Program-made: the position numbers and the translations under genes
Notes under the pieces: generated by a model
Database searches by the model: none
Told to the model about the DNA's origin: nothing
Seen by the model: only the letters and a program-made list of their open reading frames with translations
NCBI RefSeq assembly: GCF_027531815.1
Contig: NZ_JAPZSK010000006.1
Span: 620,001 to 684,000 of the forward strand
DNA length: 64,000 nucleotides
Direction: 5' to 3'
Origin: Gemmatimonas sp.
GTDB taxonomy: Bacteria > Gemmatimonadota > Gemmatimonadetes > Gemmatimonadales > Gemmatimonadaceae
Shown here: positions 42,756-50,144 of the stretch, in pieces
Layout of the letters: each line of letters begins with the position of its first letter
Position numbering within the stretch: position 1 is the stretch's first letter

Positions 42756-45029
42756 ATGGACCTCGCTCGTCACTTCACGTTTCGTGTCGGCACCGCCATC
42801 GCGGTGACCGGTTTGCTGCTGCTGCCACCGCAGGCGTCGCAGGCCCAGGTGCAAGGCGCCCCGCCCCGTACCGGCCGCGACACGGTCCAGCTCCCGGGGG
42901 TCTCGGTGGTGGGTGCGCCCGACCGCCTCTCCCGCATCCCCGGTTCGGTAGACCAGGTGGACGCGCGGCAGCTCAAGGCGAGCCGCGTATTCACCACCAA
43001 CGAGGCGCTGCGCAAGATTGCCGGCCTGGTGGTGCGCGACGAGGAGGGGTTCGGCCTGCGCCCCAACATCGGCGTGCGCGGCCTCAACCCCACCCGTTCC
43101 ACCAAGGTCCTGCTCCTCGAAGACGGCATTCCCTTCACGGTCGCTCCTTACGGCGACAATGCGGCGTACTACCACCCGCCGATCGAGCGCATGGAGTCGA
43201 TCGAGGTGTTGAAGGGAGCGGGGCAGATCCTGTACGGCCCGCAGACCGTGGGTGGGGTGATCAACTATCTCACCCCTGCCATTCCGCGGGCCCCGGGCGC
43301 CGGCCTTTCCATTGCCGGTGGCTCGCGCGCCTTCACGAACGTTCACGCGAAGGCGGGGGGCACGTTCGGTGCGGCCGGCGGCACGGGGGTGTTTGCCGAC
43401 TACATTCGCCGCAGCGGCGACGGAGCACGTGAGAACACGTCGTCCGCAGTGGACGACGCGTCGTTCAAGCTGCTCGTGCCCCTCAGCGCGACGCAGCAGC
43501 TCACCGTGCGCGGCAATGCCTATCGCGAACAGTCGACGGTCACCTACTCGGGTCTCACCGAGGCCGAGTACGCCGAGGATGCGCGCCAGAACCCGTTCGT
43601 GAACGACGGGTTCGACATCGCGCGGGTGGGTGGCGCCATCTCGCACCGCGTGGGGCGCTCGGAGCGGCGCAACCTCACCACGACAGTGTATGGCTATCGC
43701 ATCAACCGCGACTGGTGGCGGCAGAGCTCCAACTCCGCGCAGCGTCCCAACGATCGCAACGATCCCACTTGCGCCGGCATGATGAACCTCGCCACCACCT
43801 GCGGCAACGAGGGGCGTTTGCGCGAGTACGTGGTGGTGGGGCTCGAACCCCGCGCCACCTGGCAGTGGGTGCGATCGGCGTCGATCATCGAGCTCGACGC
43901 TGGGGCGCGGGCGCATCATGAGTCGCAGGAACGGCTGCAGGTGAACGCCTCCACGCCGCGCGGGCGCACGGTGGGACTCAGCGGCAACGTGAATGCCGGT
44001 CTCGTGGAAGACAACCGGCGCACCACCGACGCCTTCGCCTCCTACGTGCAGGCTCGTGTGGCCACCGCCCGCTTCACTCTGAGCGGTGGGGTGCGCAGCG
44101 AAGCGCTGCGCCTGATGCGCCTCAACCGACGCCCCACGGCCGCCACTCCCAATGGCGTGCAGGGCGCGACCACCATGCAGACGCTCATTCCGGGCGCCGG
44201 GGCCACGGTGCAGTTGCGCGAGGGGCTCACCGCCTTTGCGGGTATTCATCGCGGCTTCGCCCCGCCGCGTCCCGAGGACATCATCAGCAACAGCACCGGT
44301 GGCGTGGTGGAGCTCGACGCGGAGCTCAGCTGGAACAGCGAAGTGGGGGTGCGCTGGCTGCCGGCACGTCCGCTCCGCGTGGAAGCCACGGTGTTCAATC
44401 TCGACTTCAGTAACCAGATCGTGCCGGCAAGCGTGGCCGGTGGCACGGGCGCCACGCTCACCAGCGCCGGCCGCACGCTGCATCGCGGCGCCGAGCTGTC
44501 GCTGCGCGCCGAGCCGGCACGTACCGTGGCCGGCATGGGGCTCTTCACGGAACTGGCCGCGGCGTGGACCCCGGTGGCCCGTTTCGAAGGTAGCCGCTTC
44601 GCCTACATCGGCGTGGGCGGCAGTGATGTGGCGGGCAAGGTGTATGCGGAACAGAACGCCGGCGGCTCGCGCACACGTGTGTCGGTCACGGGCAACCGCC
44701 TTCCCTACGCCCCCGAGTACACGCTCACCACTACGATTGGCGCGCGCCATCGTTCGGGGAGTGAGCTGCGGGTGGAGGCGGTGGCGATCAGCGAGCAGTT
44801 CGGCGATGCCGCCAACACCCGCGTGCTGGTAGCCGACGGGCAGCAGGGGCCGCTCGCAGGCAACGTGCTCTGGAACGTCACCGCCAACCTCCCGGTCCCC
44901 GGCACGTCGCTGTCGGCGTGGGTGGCGGTGAAGAACCTCACCGATCGCACCGTGGTGGTGGATCGCACGCGCGGGTTGCTTCCCGGATTACCGCGCCTGG
45001 TGCAGATGGGGATGGCGTACCGGCTGTGA
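42756..45029 (+). CDS. FecA-like TonB-dependent siderophore receptor
   Basis: A 757-residue outer-membrane transporter with signal peptide (AVTGLLLLPPQASQAQ). The plug has a TonB-box-like start (VQLPGVSVVGAP), then NEALRKIAGLVVRDEEG, NIGVRGLNPTRSTKVLLLED, GIPFTVAPYGDN and IEVLKGAGQILYGPQTVGGV. These closely resemble FecA-type ferric-chelate receptors. The 22-strand barrel closes with LVQMGMAYRL. It has no STN domain and no carboxypeptidase-regulatory-like domain. The Fur-like box directly before its start indicates iron-responsive expression. The exact ferric ligand is unknown; no siderophore synthesis gene is nearby. Confidence 0.92.
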   Translation: MDLARHFTFRVGTAIAVTGLLLLPPQASQAQVQGAPPRTGRDTVQLPGVSVVGAPDRLSRIPGSVDQVDARQLKASRVFTTNEALRKIAGLVVRDEEGFGLRPNIGVRGLNPTRSTKVLLLEDGIPFTVAPYGDNAAYYHPPIERMESIEVLKGAGQILYGPQTVGGVINYLTPAIPRAPGAGLSIAGGSRAFTNVHAKAGGTFGAAGGTGVFADYIRRSGDGARENTSSAVDDASFKLLVPLSATQQLTVRGNAYREQSTVTYSGLTEAEYAEDARQNPFVNDGFDIARVGGAISHRVGRSERRNLTTTVYGYRINRDWWRQSSNSAQRPNDRNDPTCAGMMNLATTCGNEGRLREYVVVGLEPRATWQWVRSASIIELDAGARAHHESQERLQVNASTPRGRTVGLSGNVNAGLVEDNRRTTDAFASYVQARVATARFTLSGGVRSEALRLMRLNRRPTAATPNGVQGATTMQTLIPGAGATVQLREGLTAFAGIHRGFAPPRPEDIISNSTGGVVELDAELSWNSEVGVRWLPARPLRVEATVFNLDFSNQIVPASVAGGTGATLTSAGRTLHRGAELSLRAEPARTVAGMGLFTELAAAWTPVARFEGSRFAYIGVGGSDVAGKVYAEQNAGGSRTRVSVTGNRLPYAPEYTLTTTIGARHRSGSELRVEAVAISEQFGDAANTRVLVADGQQGPLAGNVLWNVTANLPVPGTSLSAWVAVKNLTDRTVVVDRTRGLLPGLPRLVQMGMAYRL

Positions 45030-45067
45030 GTGCTGCGAGCGCGGCTCGCGGCGCGTCCTTAGGTTGA

Positions 45068-45157
45068 CACGCAGGAAGCAGGGGAAGGCGAGCAGGGGGG
45101 AGAACGAAGGCCCCGGCTTCCTGATTGCCTCTCCCCTTCCCTTCCGTAACCGCGTGC
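45068..45157. repeat. Intergenic imperfect palindrome
   Basis: Inside the 181-base gap between the receptor and the VOC gene, CACGCAGGAAGCAGGGGAAGG faces, with gaps, CCTCTCCCCTTCCC and TTCCGTAACCGCGTG. The two arms are purine-rich and pyrimidine-rich and flank GAAGGCCCCGGCTTC, which can pair again. It could terminate the receptor transcript or be a dispersed repeat; no coding signal is convincing here. Confidence 0.4.
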
Positions 45158-45210
45158 ATGACCGGGCCGTGTCACCGCGGCCCCGTGACTTCCTTTTCGG
45201 GACCTTGCCT

Positions 45211-45597
45211 GTGCCTCGCCACTTCTCCGGCCTCGACACCGTCATCATTCGCGTGCGCGACATCAGCGCGGCGACCTCGTGGTATGTGCAGCAGCTTGGC
45301 GCCGAGGCGCTGTACGAAGACGAGGAACAGCGACTCGCCGTGATCGAGGTGGGGGGAAGTCCCGATGGCGAGATGGCGGGCAGCACGCTCACGCTGTGGC
45401 AGCTCGACGACGGCGTGGCATGGGCACCGTCGAGCACCTATCCCATTCTCTCCACGCCGGACGCGAAGGCGGCGCACGCAGCGCTCGCCGCGCAGGGCGT
45501 GGCGGTGGACGCGCTCGTGGAAACGCCCGGCGTGTGGTTCTTCCGCTTCACCGATCTCGACGGCAACACGCTGGAGGCGTGTGAAGTGAAGGCGTAG
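45211..45597 (+). CDS. VOC-family (glyoxalase/bleomycin-resistance-like) protein
   Basis: A 128-residue protein taken from the GTG at 45211, which gives the usual length for the fold. An upstream frame would add residues of low-complexity character. The beta-alpha-beta-beta-beta units are visible: LDTVIIRVRDISAATSWYVQ, then LGAEALYEDEEQRLAVIEVG, and later ILSTPDAKAAHAALAAQGVA, then VWFFRFTDLDGNTLEACEV. The last segment carries the usual Asp-Gly-Asn-x-Leu-Glu metal-ligand motif. Members bind a divalent metal and act as lyases, dioxygenases or drug-binding proteins; which applies here cannot be told. Confidence 0.82.
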   Translation: MPRHFSGLDTVIIRVRDISAATSWYVQQLGAEALYEDEEQRLAVIEVGGSPDGEMAGSTLTLWQLDDGVAWAPSSTYPILSTPDAKAAHAALAAQGVAVDALVETPGVWFFRFTDLDGNTLEACEVKA

Positions 45598-45612
45598 GGA
45601 CCGCTGGGGCAG

Positions 45613-47277
45613 TCAGTACCCCACCGCCATCCCGTCCTTGCGCGGATCACTTCCCGCGCCCCACCCCTTGGGGAGCCGGACAATCGCCTGCGCGCCGCCG
45701 AACGCGATGGGGGGCTGCTCGAACAGCACGTGCCCCATGGCCTGCAGCGCCGTGCGCACGCCATCCGTGATGGGCGCTTCGAGTGCCACGCGGTACCCGT
45801 CGTAGTGGCGGAAACGCGGCGCATCGATGGCCGCCTGCAGATCCATGCCGAACACGAAGTGGTTGAGCAGGAACTGCACGTGCCCCTGCGCCTGCACACC
45901 GCCGCCCATGAGGCCGAAGCTCATGTACGCCTCGTCGCGCCCGTTCACCGTGCGCGTCACGAAGCCCGGAATGAGCGTGTGAAACGGACGCTTGCCGGGC
46001 GCCACGGTGTTGGGGCGCCCCGGCGTGAGGGTGAAGCCGGCGCCGCGATTGTGCAGCGCGAAGCCGGTGCCCGGCACCACCAGCCCCGAGCCGAAGTAGT
46101 CGTACACCGAGTTGATGAAGCTCACCAAGTTGCCGTCGGCGTCGGCCACCGACAGGTACACCGTTTCACTCTTCGTGCGCAGCGGCCCCGGATCCACCCG
46201 CTCCTTCGCACGCGCCGGATCCAGCAACGCCCGCCGCGCCGTGATGAATTCATCAGTCAACATCTGCTCGGCCGGCATGTCGAGATGATCCGCATCACCG
46301 ACGAAGCGATCGAGATCGGCGTACGCCAGCTTCTTCGCTTCGATGAGATGGTGCAGGTAAGCCGGCGAGTTGTGCCCCATGGCCGCGAGATCGTAGGGCT
46401 CGAGAATGCGCAGCATCTCCAGCGCCGCGATGCCCTGGTTGCTGGGGGGCAGCTCCCACACGCGGTAGCCGCGGAAGGGCACCGACATGGGCGTCACCCA
46501 CGTGGGGGCGTTGCGCCGCAGATCGTCGAGGGTCAGGAAACCACCGCGCGCCTGCAGATGCTGCACGAGCCGACGTCCCAGCGACCCGCCGTAGAACACC
46601 CCGATGCCGCTGTCGGCGATGGTCTGCATCGTGCGCGCGAGGTCACGATTGGTGAACCACTCGCCCGCCTTCGGCGCGCGTCCGCCGGGGAGATAGGTGG
46701 CCGCGGCCGCACTGTCGCGCGTGAGGAAGTCGGTTTCGTTGGCCCACTGGGCGGCAATGATGGGCGACACGGGAAAACCGTTGCGCGCATACGCGATGGC
46801 GGGCTGCAGCACCTGCTTGAGCGTGCGGCGGCCGTGCGTACGCAACAGCAGGTCCCAACCGGCCAGCGCGCCTGGCACCGTGACCGACATGGCCCCCTGC
46901 TGCGACCCGCTGCGAAAACCGCGCGCCGCGAGGGTGTCGCGCAGCATGCGGCTCCCGGCGCGCCCACTGGCGTTGATGGCAACCAGCTTCTGCTGCTTCG
47001 CCAGCCACACGATGGCGAACATGTCGCCGCCGATTCCCGTCATGTGCGGTTCGGTGACCCCTAGCACGGCCGCCGCAGCCACCGCGGCATCGACCGCGTT
47101 GCCTCCGGTGCGCAGCACCTCGAGGCCGGCCGCCGACGCGAGCGGCTGACTGGTGGCCACCATGCCGCGCGGGGCGTATACCGCGGAGCGACCAGCCAGC
47201 GTGGTGGGGCGCTGCGCCTGGGCAACGCCGGAGACGGTCCATGACGCAGCAGCGACCAAAGCAACGAGGTGGCGCAC
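45613..47277 (-). CDS. Gamma-glutamyltransferase-family acylase
   Basis: A 554-residue Ntn-hydrolase, exported by a signal peptide (LVALVAAASWTVSGVAQAQ). The GTG at 47277 has GGAG seven bases upstream. The first half carries SQPLASAAGLEVLRTGGNAVDAAVA and HMTGIGGDMFAIV. Autocatalytic cleavage should occur before Thr372 in KSETVYLSVADADGN, the position of the GGT nucleophile, and the small subunit continues with FGSGLVVPGTGF and FGLMGGGVQAQGHVQFLLN. The Glu-Thr cleavage context and VSFINSVYDYFGSG resemble the YwrD-like branch more than classical GGT, so it may prefer other gamma-linked or acyl substrates. It is divergent from an XRE regulator. Confidence 0.92.
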   Translation of the reverse strand: MRHLVALVAAASWTVSGVAQAQRPTTLAGRSAVYAPRGMVATSQPLASAAGLEVLRTGGNAVDAAVAAAAVLGVTEPHMTGIGGDMFAIVWLAKQQKLVAINASGRAGSRMLRDTLAARGFRSGSQQGAMSVTVPGALAGWDLLLRTHGRRTLKQVLQPAIAYARNGFPVSPIIAAQWANETDFLTRDSAAAATYLPGGRAPKAGEWFTNRDLARTMQTIADSGIGVFYGGSLGRRLVQHLQARGGFLTLDDLRRNAPTWVTPMSVPFRGYRVWELPPSNQGIAALEMLRILEPYDLAAMGHNSPAYLHHLIEAKKLAYADLDRFVGDADHLDMPAEQMLTDEFITARRALLDPARAKERVDPGPLRTKSETVYLSVADADGNLVSFINSVYDYFGSGLVVPGTGFALHNRGAGFTLTPGRPNTVAPGKRPFHTLIPGFVTRTVNGRDEAYMSFGLMGGGVQAQGHVQFLLNHFVFGMDLQAAIDAPRFRHYDGYRVALEAPITDGVRTALQAMGHVLFEQPPIAFGGAQAIVRLPKGWGAGSDPRKDGMAVGY

Positions 47278-47381
47278 CGGCAACTCCGGAGAAGGGGGAG
47301 ACCAACCGGTGACGAATATGCGGGTGGGACGCGCGGTTCGGCAGCTCAGAGATAATGGACTTGAAAGCAACCATTTGTTGC

Positions 47382-47408
47382 GTATACATAACCTTATGGT
47401 GCATATAC
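47382..47408. promoter_or_regulatory. Candidate operator between GGT and XRE genes
   Basis: GTATACATAACC faces GGTGCATATAC around TTAT, an imperfect inverted repeat with an outer GTATA/TATAC match. It ends ten bases before the XRE regulator start, in the 141-bp divergent gap, and is much more AT-rich than its surroundings. An autoregulatory site for the XRE protein is the simplest reading. Confidence 0.5.
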
Positions 47409-47418
47409 GAACCACTTT

Positions 47419-47673
47419 ATGACCATCACCCTGCACAACCGGGTCGCGCTGCTCCGGACCGCCCGCGGCGCCAGCCGACGTGATCTCGCCGAGTTCGTTG
47501 GGGTGAATCCCCAAACCATCGGCTTCATCGAACGCGGGGACTACGCCCCGTCGCTGGAGTTGGGGCTGCGCATCGCCGCCTACTTCGATGTGCCGGTGGA
47601 GCTGGTCTTCTCGCTCACCCCGTTCGAGCCGCTCGGCGTGGCCCTGCGCCGCGCTGGCGAGGCCGCGCGCTGA
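47419..47673 (+). CDS. XRE-family helix-turn-helix regulator
   Basis: An 84-residue DNA-binding protein consisting of one HTH domain. The pattern RVALLRTARGASRRDLAEFVGVNPQTIGFIERGDYAPSLELGLRIA is the standard Cro/CI-type five-helix fold, with recognition helix NPQTIGFIERG. The tail (YFDVPVELVFSLTPFEPLG) resembles the YozG-like group, small regulators found next to membrane-protein genes. A membrane-protein gene follows at 44 bp on the same strand, so the pair likely forms such a module. An AT-rich inverted repeat directly upstream may be its operator. Confidence 0.92.
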   Translation: MTITLHNRVALLRTARGASRRDLAEFVGVNPQTIGFIERGDYAPSLELGLRIAAYFDVPVELVFSLTPFEPLGVALRRAGEAAR

Positions 47674-47717
47674 CGCGCCGGCGGTTGCCCCTTTCCCCTC
47701 CACCGCAGGAGATGCCC

Positions 47718-48248
47718 GTGTCCACGCAGCCCACCACATCCGCCAGCACGCCGTCAGCCGTTGTTGGCGCCATGAACGCGCCCCAGCTCGAGTGGACCCG
47801 CAACCGCGCCACCCGCCGGAAGCTGGTGAGTGGCAGTGTGATGCTGAGCGTGATCACCGTGGGTACGCTCGCCACAGCCGGCCTGCTGGATCAGGCGAAT
47901 AGGCGCGGCGCAGCGCTGGCCGCACTCGTTGCCACGGGCGTGTTGCTGCTGGGGTGGATCTTGCTCATCGGGTGCCTCAACGCCTCCGTGCGTGGCACTG
48001 CCGACCCCTACGTGGCACGGCTGCATGGGGGCCACGATGAGCGCCAGCGGCTGCTGCACGCAGACACGTATCGGCGCTGCTACTGGCCCATGTTGGGAGT
48101 ACTCAGCCTGGCCACGCTCGCGGTGGTGGTGCTGCGACCAGGCGTGGTGCCGTCCCTCACCATCTTTCTGTCCGCCTATGTGGCGGCCGTAATGATGCCG
48201 CTCTGGACGCTCTCGTGGACGATGCCGGAGGAGCTGGTCGACGGCTGA
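47718..48248 (+). CDS. Four-helix membrane protein of unknown function, paired with XRE regulator
   Basis: A 176-residue membrane protein. The GTG at 47718 is preceded by AGGAG with a six-base spacer; the ATG at 47712 is too close to that site to be used. The helices are about MLSVITVGTLATAGLL, LAALVATGVLLLGWILLIGCL, YWPMLGVLSLATLAVVVL and LTIFLSAYVAAVMMPLWTLS. A charged cytoplasmic loop (ARLHGGHDERQRLLHADTYR) lies between helices two and three. The N-terminal 30 residues are Ser/Thr/Pro-rich. No family is recognised with certainty. Pairing with a small XRE regulator recalls regulator/membrane-protein modules of Firmicutes. Confidence 0.7.
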   Translation: MSTQPTTSASTPSAVVGAMNAPQLEWTRNRATRRKLVSGSVMLSVITVGTLATAGLLDQANRRGAALAALVATGVLLLGWILLIGCLNASVRGTADPYVARLHGGHDERQRLLHADTYRRCYWPMLGVLSLATLAVVVLRPGVVPSLTIFLSAYVAAVMMPLWTLSWTMPEELVDG

Positions 48249-48264
48249 ACGGGGGCACACGAGG

Positions 48265-48282
48265 GGCGGGAGCACGCCCGCC
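48265..48282. terminator. Possible bidirectional hairpin
   Basis: GGCGGG faces CCCGCC around a six-base loop (AGCACG) in the 40-bp gap between convergent genes. The stem is short and no T-run follows. Confidence 0.4.
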
Positions 48283-48288
48283 GCGACT

Positions 48289-48528
48289 TCACGCGCCCCG
48301 CAGGCTCCGGCTGCGCTCGGTGGCGGCCAGCACGCCCTTGATCAGCGTCACGCGCAGCTTGCCGTCCTCGAGCGCCATCAGCCCGTCGATCGTGCATCCC
48401 GCTGGGGTGGTGACCTCATCCTTGAGCGCGGCGGGGTGCACGCCACGTTCCAGCACCATGCGCGAGGCGCCGGCGAGCGTCTGCGCCGCAAGCAGCGTGG
48501 CGGTTTCCCGCGGCAGACCGATTTTCAC
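48289..48528 (-). pseudogene. Isolated ProC C-terminal (dimerisation) domain; remnant or domain-only gene
   Basis: The 79 residues from the GTG at 48528 match the C-terminal helical domain of pyrroline-5-carboxylate reductase: GLPRETATLLAAQTLAGASRMV, HPAALKDEVTTPAGCTIDGL and LIKGVLAATERSRSL. The N-terminal NADPH-binding Rossmann domain, about 160 residues, is absent. Nothing resembling it precedes the fragment, because the 125 bp to the next gene are too short to hold it. A good ribosome binding site (AGGAG, seven bases before the GTG) is present and the frame is intact. It is either a degraded proC copy or a domain-only protein; it cannot reduce pyrroline-5-carboxylate alone. Confidence 0.75.
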
Positions 48529-48653
48529 GCCGACTCTCCTGTGGTAGCCGTGGCCGTCCACCGCTACTGCAAGCTAGTCAGGACCGTTGGCGCGGAGGAA
48601 TCGTGGTCGCGTTCGCCACAACGGTGTGCCCCGCTGCTGGGCGATGGCGTACC

Positions 48654-49193
48654 TCAGAGCCGCAGCACGCCGCGAAAGCCGCGTACGGCGTAGTACGACT
48701 GCGCGCCGTTGTGATAGATAAACACGCGTTCGTAGCGCCGGTCGCCGAAGAGGGCACCACCCAAGGCACGGATGGGGGCGGGCGTGGCCAGCCAGCTGGA
48801 GGTCTTGCGGTCGAAGGCCCCGACCTGCTGCAGTGCGCGATACTCGTCTTCCGTCATGAGCGCGACGCCCATGTCGGCCGCCATCTCCATCGCGCTCGAA
48901 GCGGGTGCCGCCTCCTTGCGTGTCGTGCGGGCCGGCCCATCGTAACAGAGACTGCGGCGCCCGATCGGGCTCTCCGCCGCGCAATCGCAGTACGCGAGCG
49001 CACCGTCCGGCAACACCACGACATCGGGCTCCCCGCCCGACGCCTCCATGCGCTGCACCGTGTCGAGCAGCGTCGGTTTCTTCATCAGCAGCGCCTCCAC
49101 CGCCGTCCACGCCACACTGGCATGTCGCGCGGCGTGGGCGGTGAAACGGGCCTCGAGCAATTGCAGCAGGGCGCGGCGTTCGGCGGCAGTCAC
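48654..49193 (-). CDS. DUF4256 family protein
   Basis: A 179-residue soluble protein matching the DUF4256 family along its whole length. The conserved segments are ASGGEPDVVVLPDGALAYCDC, SPIGRRSLCYD, MEMAADMGVALMTEDEYRAL, VGAFDRKTSSWLATP and DRRYERVFIYHNGAQSYYA followed by RGFRGVLRL. Two Cys residues in YCDCAAES and one in SLCYD are characteristic. The family is small, cytoplasmic and of unknown function. It lies 125 bp upstream of the isolated ProC domain on the same strand. Confidence 0.9.
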   Translation of the reverse strand: MTAAERRALLQLLEARFTAHAARHASVAWTAVEALLMKKPTLLDTVQRMEASGGEPDVVVLPDGALAYCDCAAESPIGRRSLCYDGPARTTRKEAAPASSAMEMAADMGVALMTEDEYRALQQVGAFDRKTSSWLATPAPIRALGGALFGDRRYERVFIYHNGAQSYYAVRGFRGVLRL

Positions 49194-49243
49194 GACGAAT
49201 GCGGGGCAGCGACTCGGCTAGGGTACGGGCCAGTGGGGCGCCG

Positions 49244-49741
49244 TTAGGGGTTCTTGCGATAGATGGTGCGCAGCTGCTGCCCCTCGCTCACCAGATCGAG
49301 CGCAATCTGCCGACCATCCCACGTGGCGTTGGTCGTGGCGCCGTCGGTCGCCCGCATGGCGATGGTGCCCACGTTCTGCGTCCACGTGCCCCGCACGGTG
49401 TCGGCGTAGGTGGACGCAAAGCCGGCCACCGTTTCCACGGTGGATTCGGCCAGCACGAACTGGCCGTCGGCCTGCAGTGCCAGCGTACTCCCCGCGAACA
49501 CGAGACGGAAACCCGCTTCGTTGAAGAGGGTGAACGGCAACGGTTGCGCATTCACCGTGGTGAGCGCAAATGTACCGGCAGCCGGATCATTGGCGCTGGG
49601 CGGCTTGGGACCGGTGGCGCTGTCGCCGCACGCCACAAGCGTCACCAAGGCCGCCAGCGCCGACCATCGGGTGGCACCCTGCCGTAACGTCTGACGAGTG
49701 CCGCGCGTCCAACGAGTGTCTTCCACGCCCAATCCGATCAT
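49244..49741 (-). CDS. Predicted lipoprotein of unknown function
   Basis: A 165-residue protein with an export signal and lipobox LVAC (SALAALVTLVACGDSATG). The ATG at 49741 has GAGG seven bases upstream. A Pro-rich segment follows the lipidated Cys. The rest is a beta-strand series (GTFALTTVNAQPLPFTLF, FVLAESTVETVAGFAS, GTIAMRATDGATTNATWDG), lipocalin-like in rhythm but not assignable. Its start codon overlaps that of the divergent cupredoxin gene (CATG), so its promoter must lie inside the cupredoxin coding sequence. It may be anchored in the outer membrane. Confidence 0.68.
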   Translation of the reverse strand: MIGLGVEDTRWTRGTRQTLRQGATRWSALAALVTLVACGDSATGPKPPSANDPAAGTFALTTVNAQPLPFTLFNEAGFRLVFAGSTLALQADGQFVLAESTVETVAGFASTYADTVRGTWTQNVGTIAMRATDGATTNATWDGRQIALDLVSEGQQLRTIYRKNP

Positions 49742-50135
49742 GATGCGTCCTCGTTCAGCAAATCCGATTCTGCGATCCGTAGTGCCGGTCCTGGTGTTGG
49801 CGGCGTGCGCGTCCGGCGATAGCGGTACATCGGACAACGTCGTCACCAACCCCGCCCCCACGCGCCCCGACACGCTCGACGTGTTCACGCCCGGCAACAT
49901 CTTCTCGCCCACCAGTGCAGAGATACGCGTGGGGGGAACCATCCGCTGGCGCATCTCCGAATCACCCGATGGCCGCGGGCACAACGTGATCTTCTCGGGG
50001 AACGCCGCGGGGAAGCCGGCGGATATCCCCATCGTGAAGGGCGTGGTCGTTCCGCGCACCTTCACGCGCACCGGGACCTTCCCCTACACCTGCACCATCC
50101 ACCCCGGCATGGATGGTGACGTGGTCGTGCGCTGA
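49740..50135 (+). CDS. Cupredoxin-like (plastocyanin-type) lipoprotein
   Basis: A 131-residue lipoprotein with signal and lipobox LAAC (SVVPVLVLAACASG). The mature part is a single cupredoxin domain: FTPGNIFSPTSAEIRVGGTIRW, then the first copper ligand His in GRGHNVIFSG, and the Cys/His/Met cluster in FPYTCTIHPGMDGDVVV. These ligands predict a type 1 copper site for electron transfer in the periplasm. Two adjacent in-frame ATG codons (49740, 49743) lack a ribosome binding site; the first overlaps the divergent lipoprotein start. It is convergent with the DUF1501 gene nine bases away. Confidence 0.85.
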   Translation: MMRPRSANPILRSVVPVLVLAACASGDSGTSDNVVTNPAPTRPDTLDVFTPGNIFSPTSAEIRVGGTIRWRISESPDGRGHNVIFSGNAAGKPADIPIVKGVVVPRTFTRTGTFPYTCTIHPGMDGDVVVR

Positions 50136-50144
50136 TCCCGAGAG

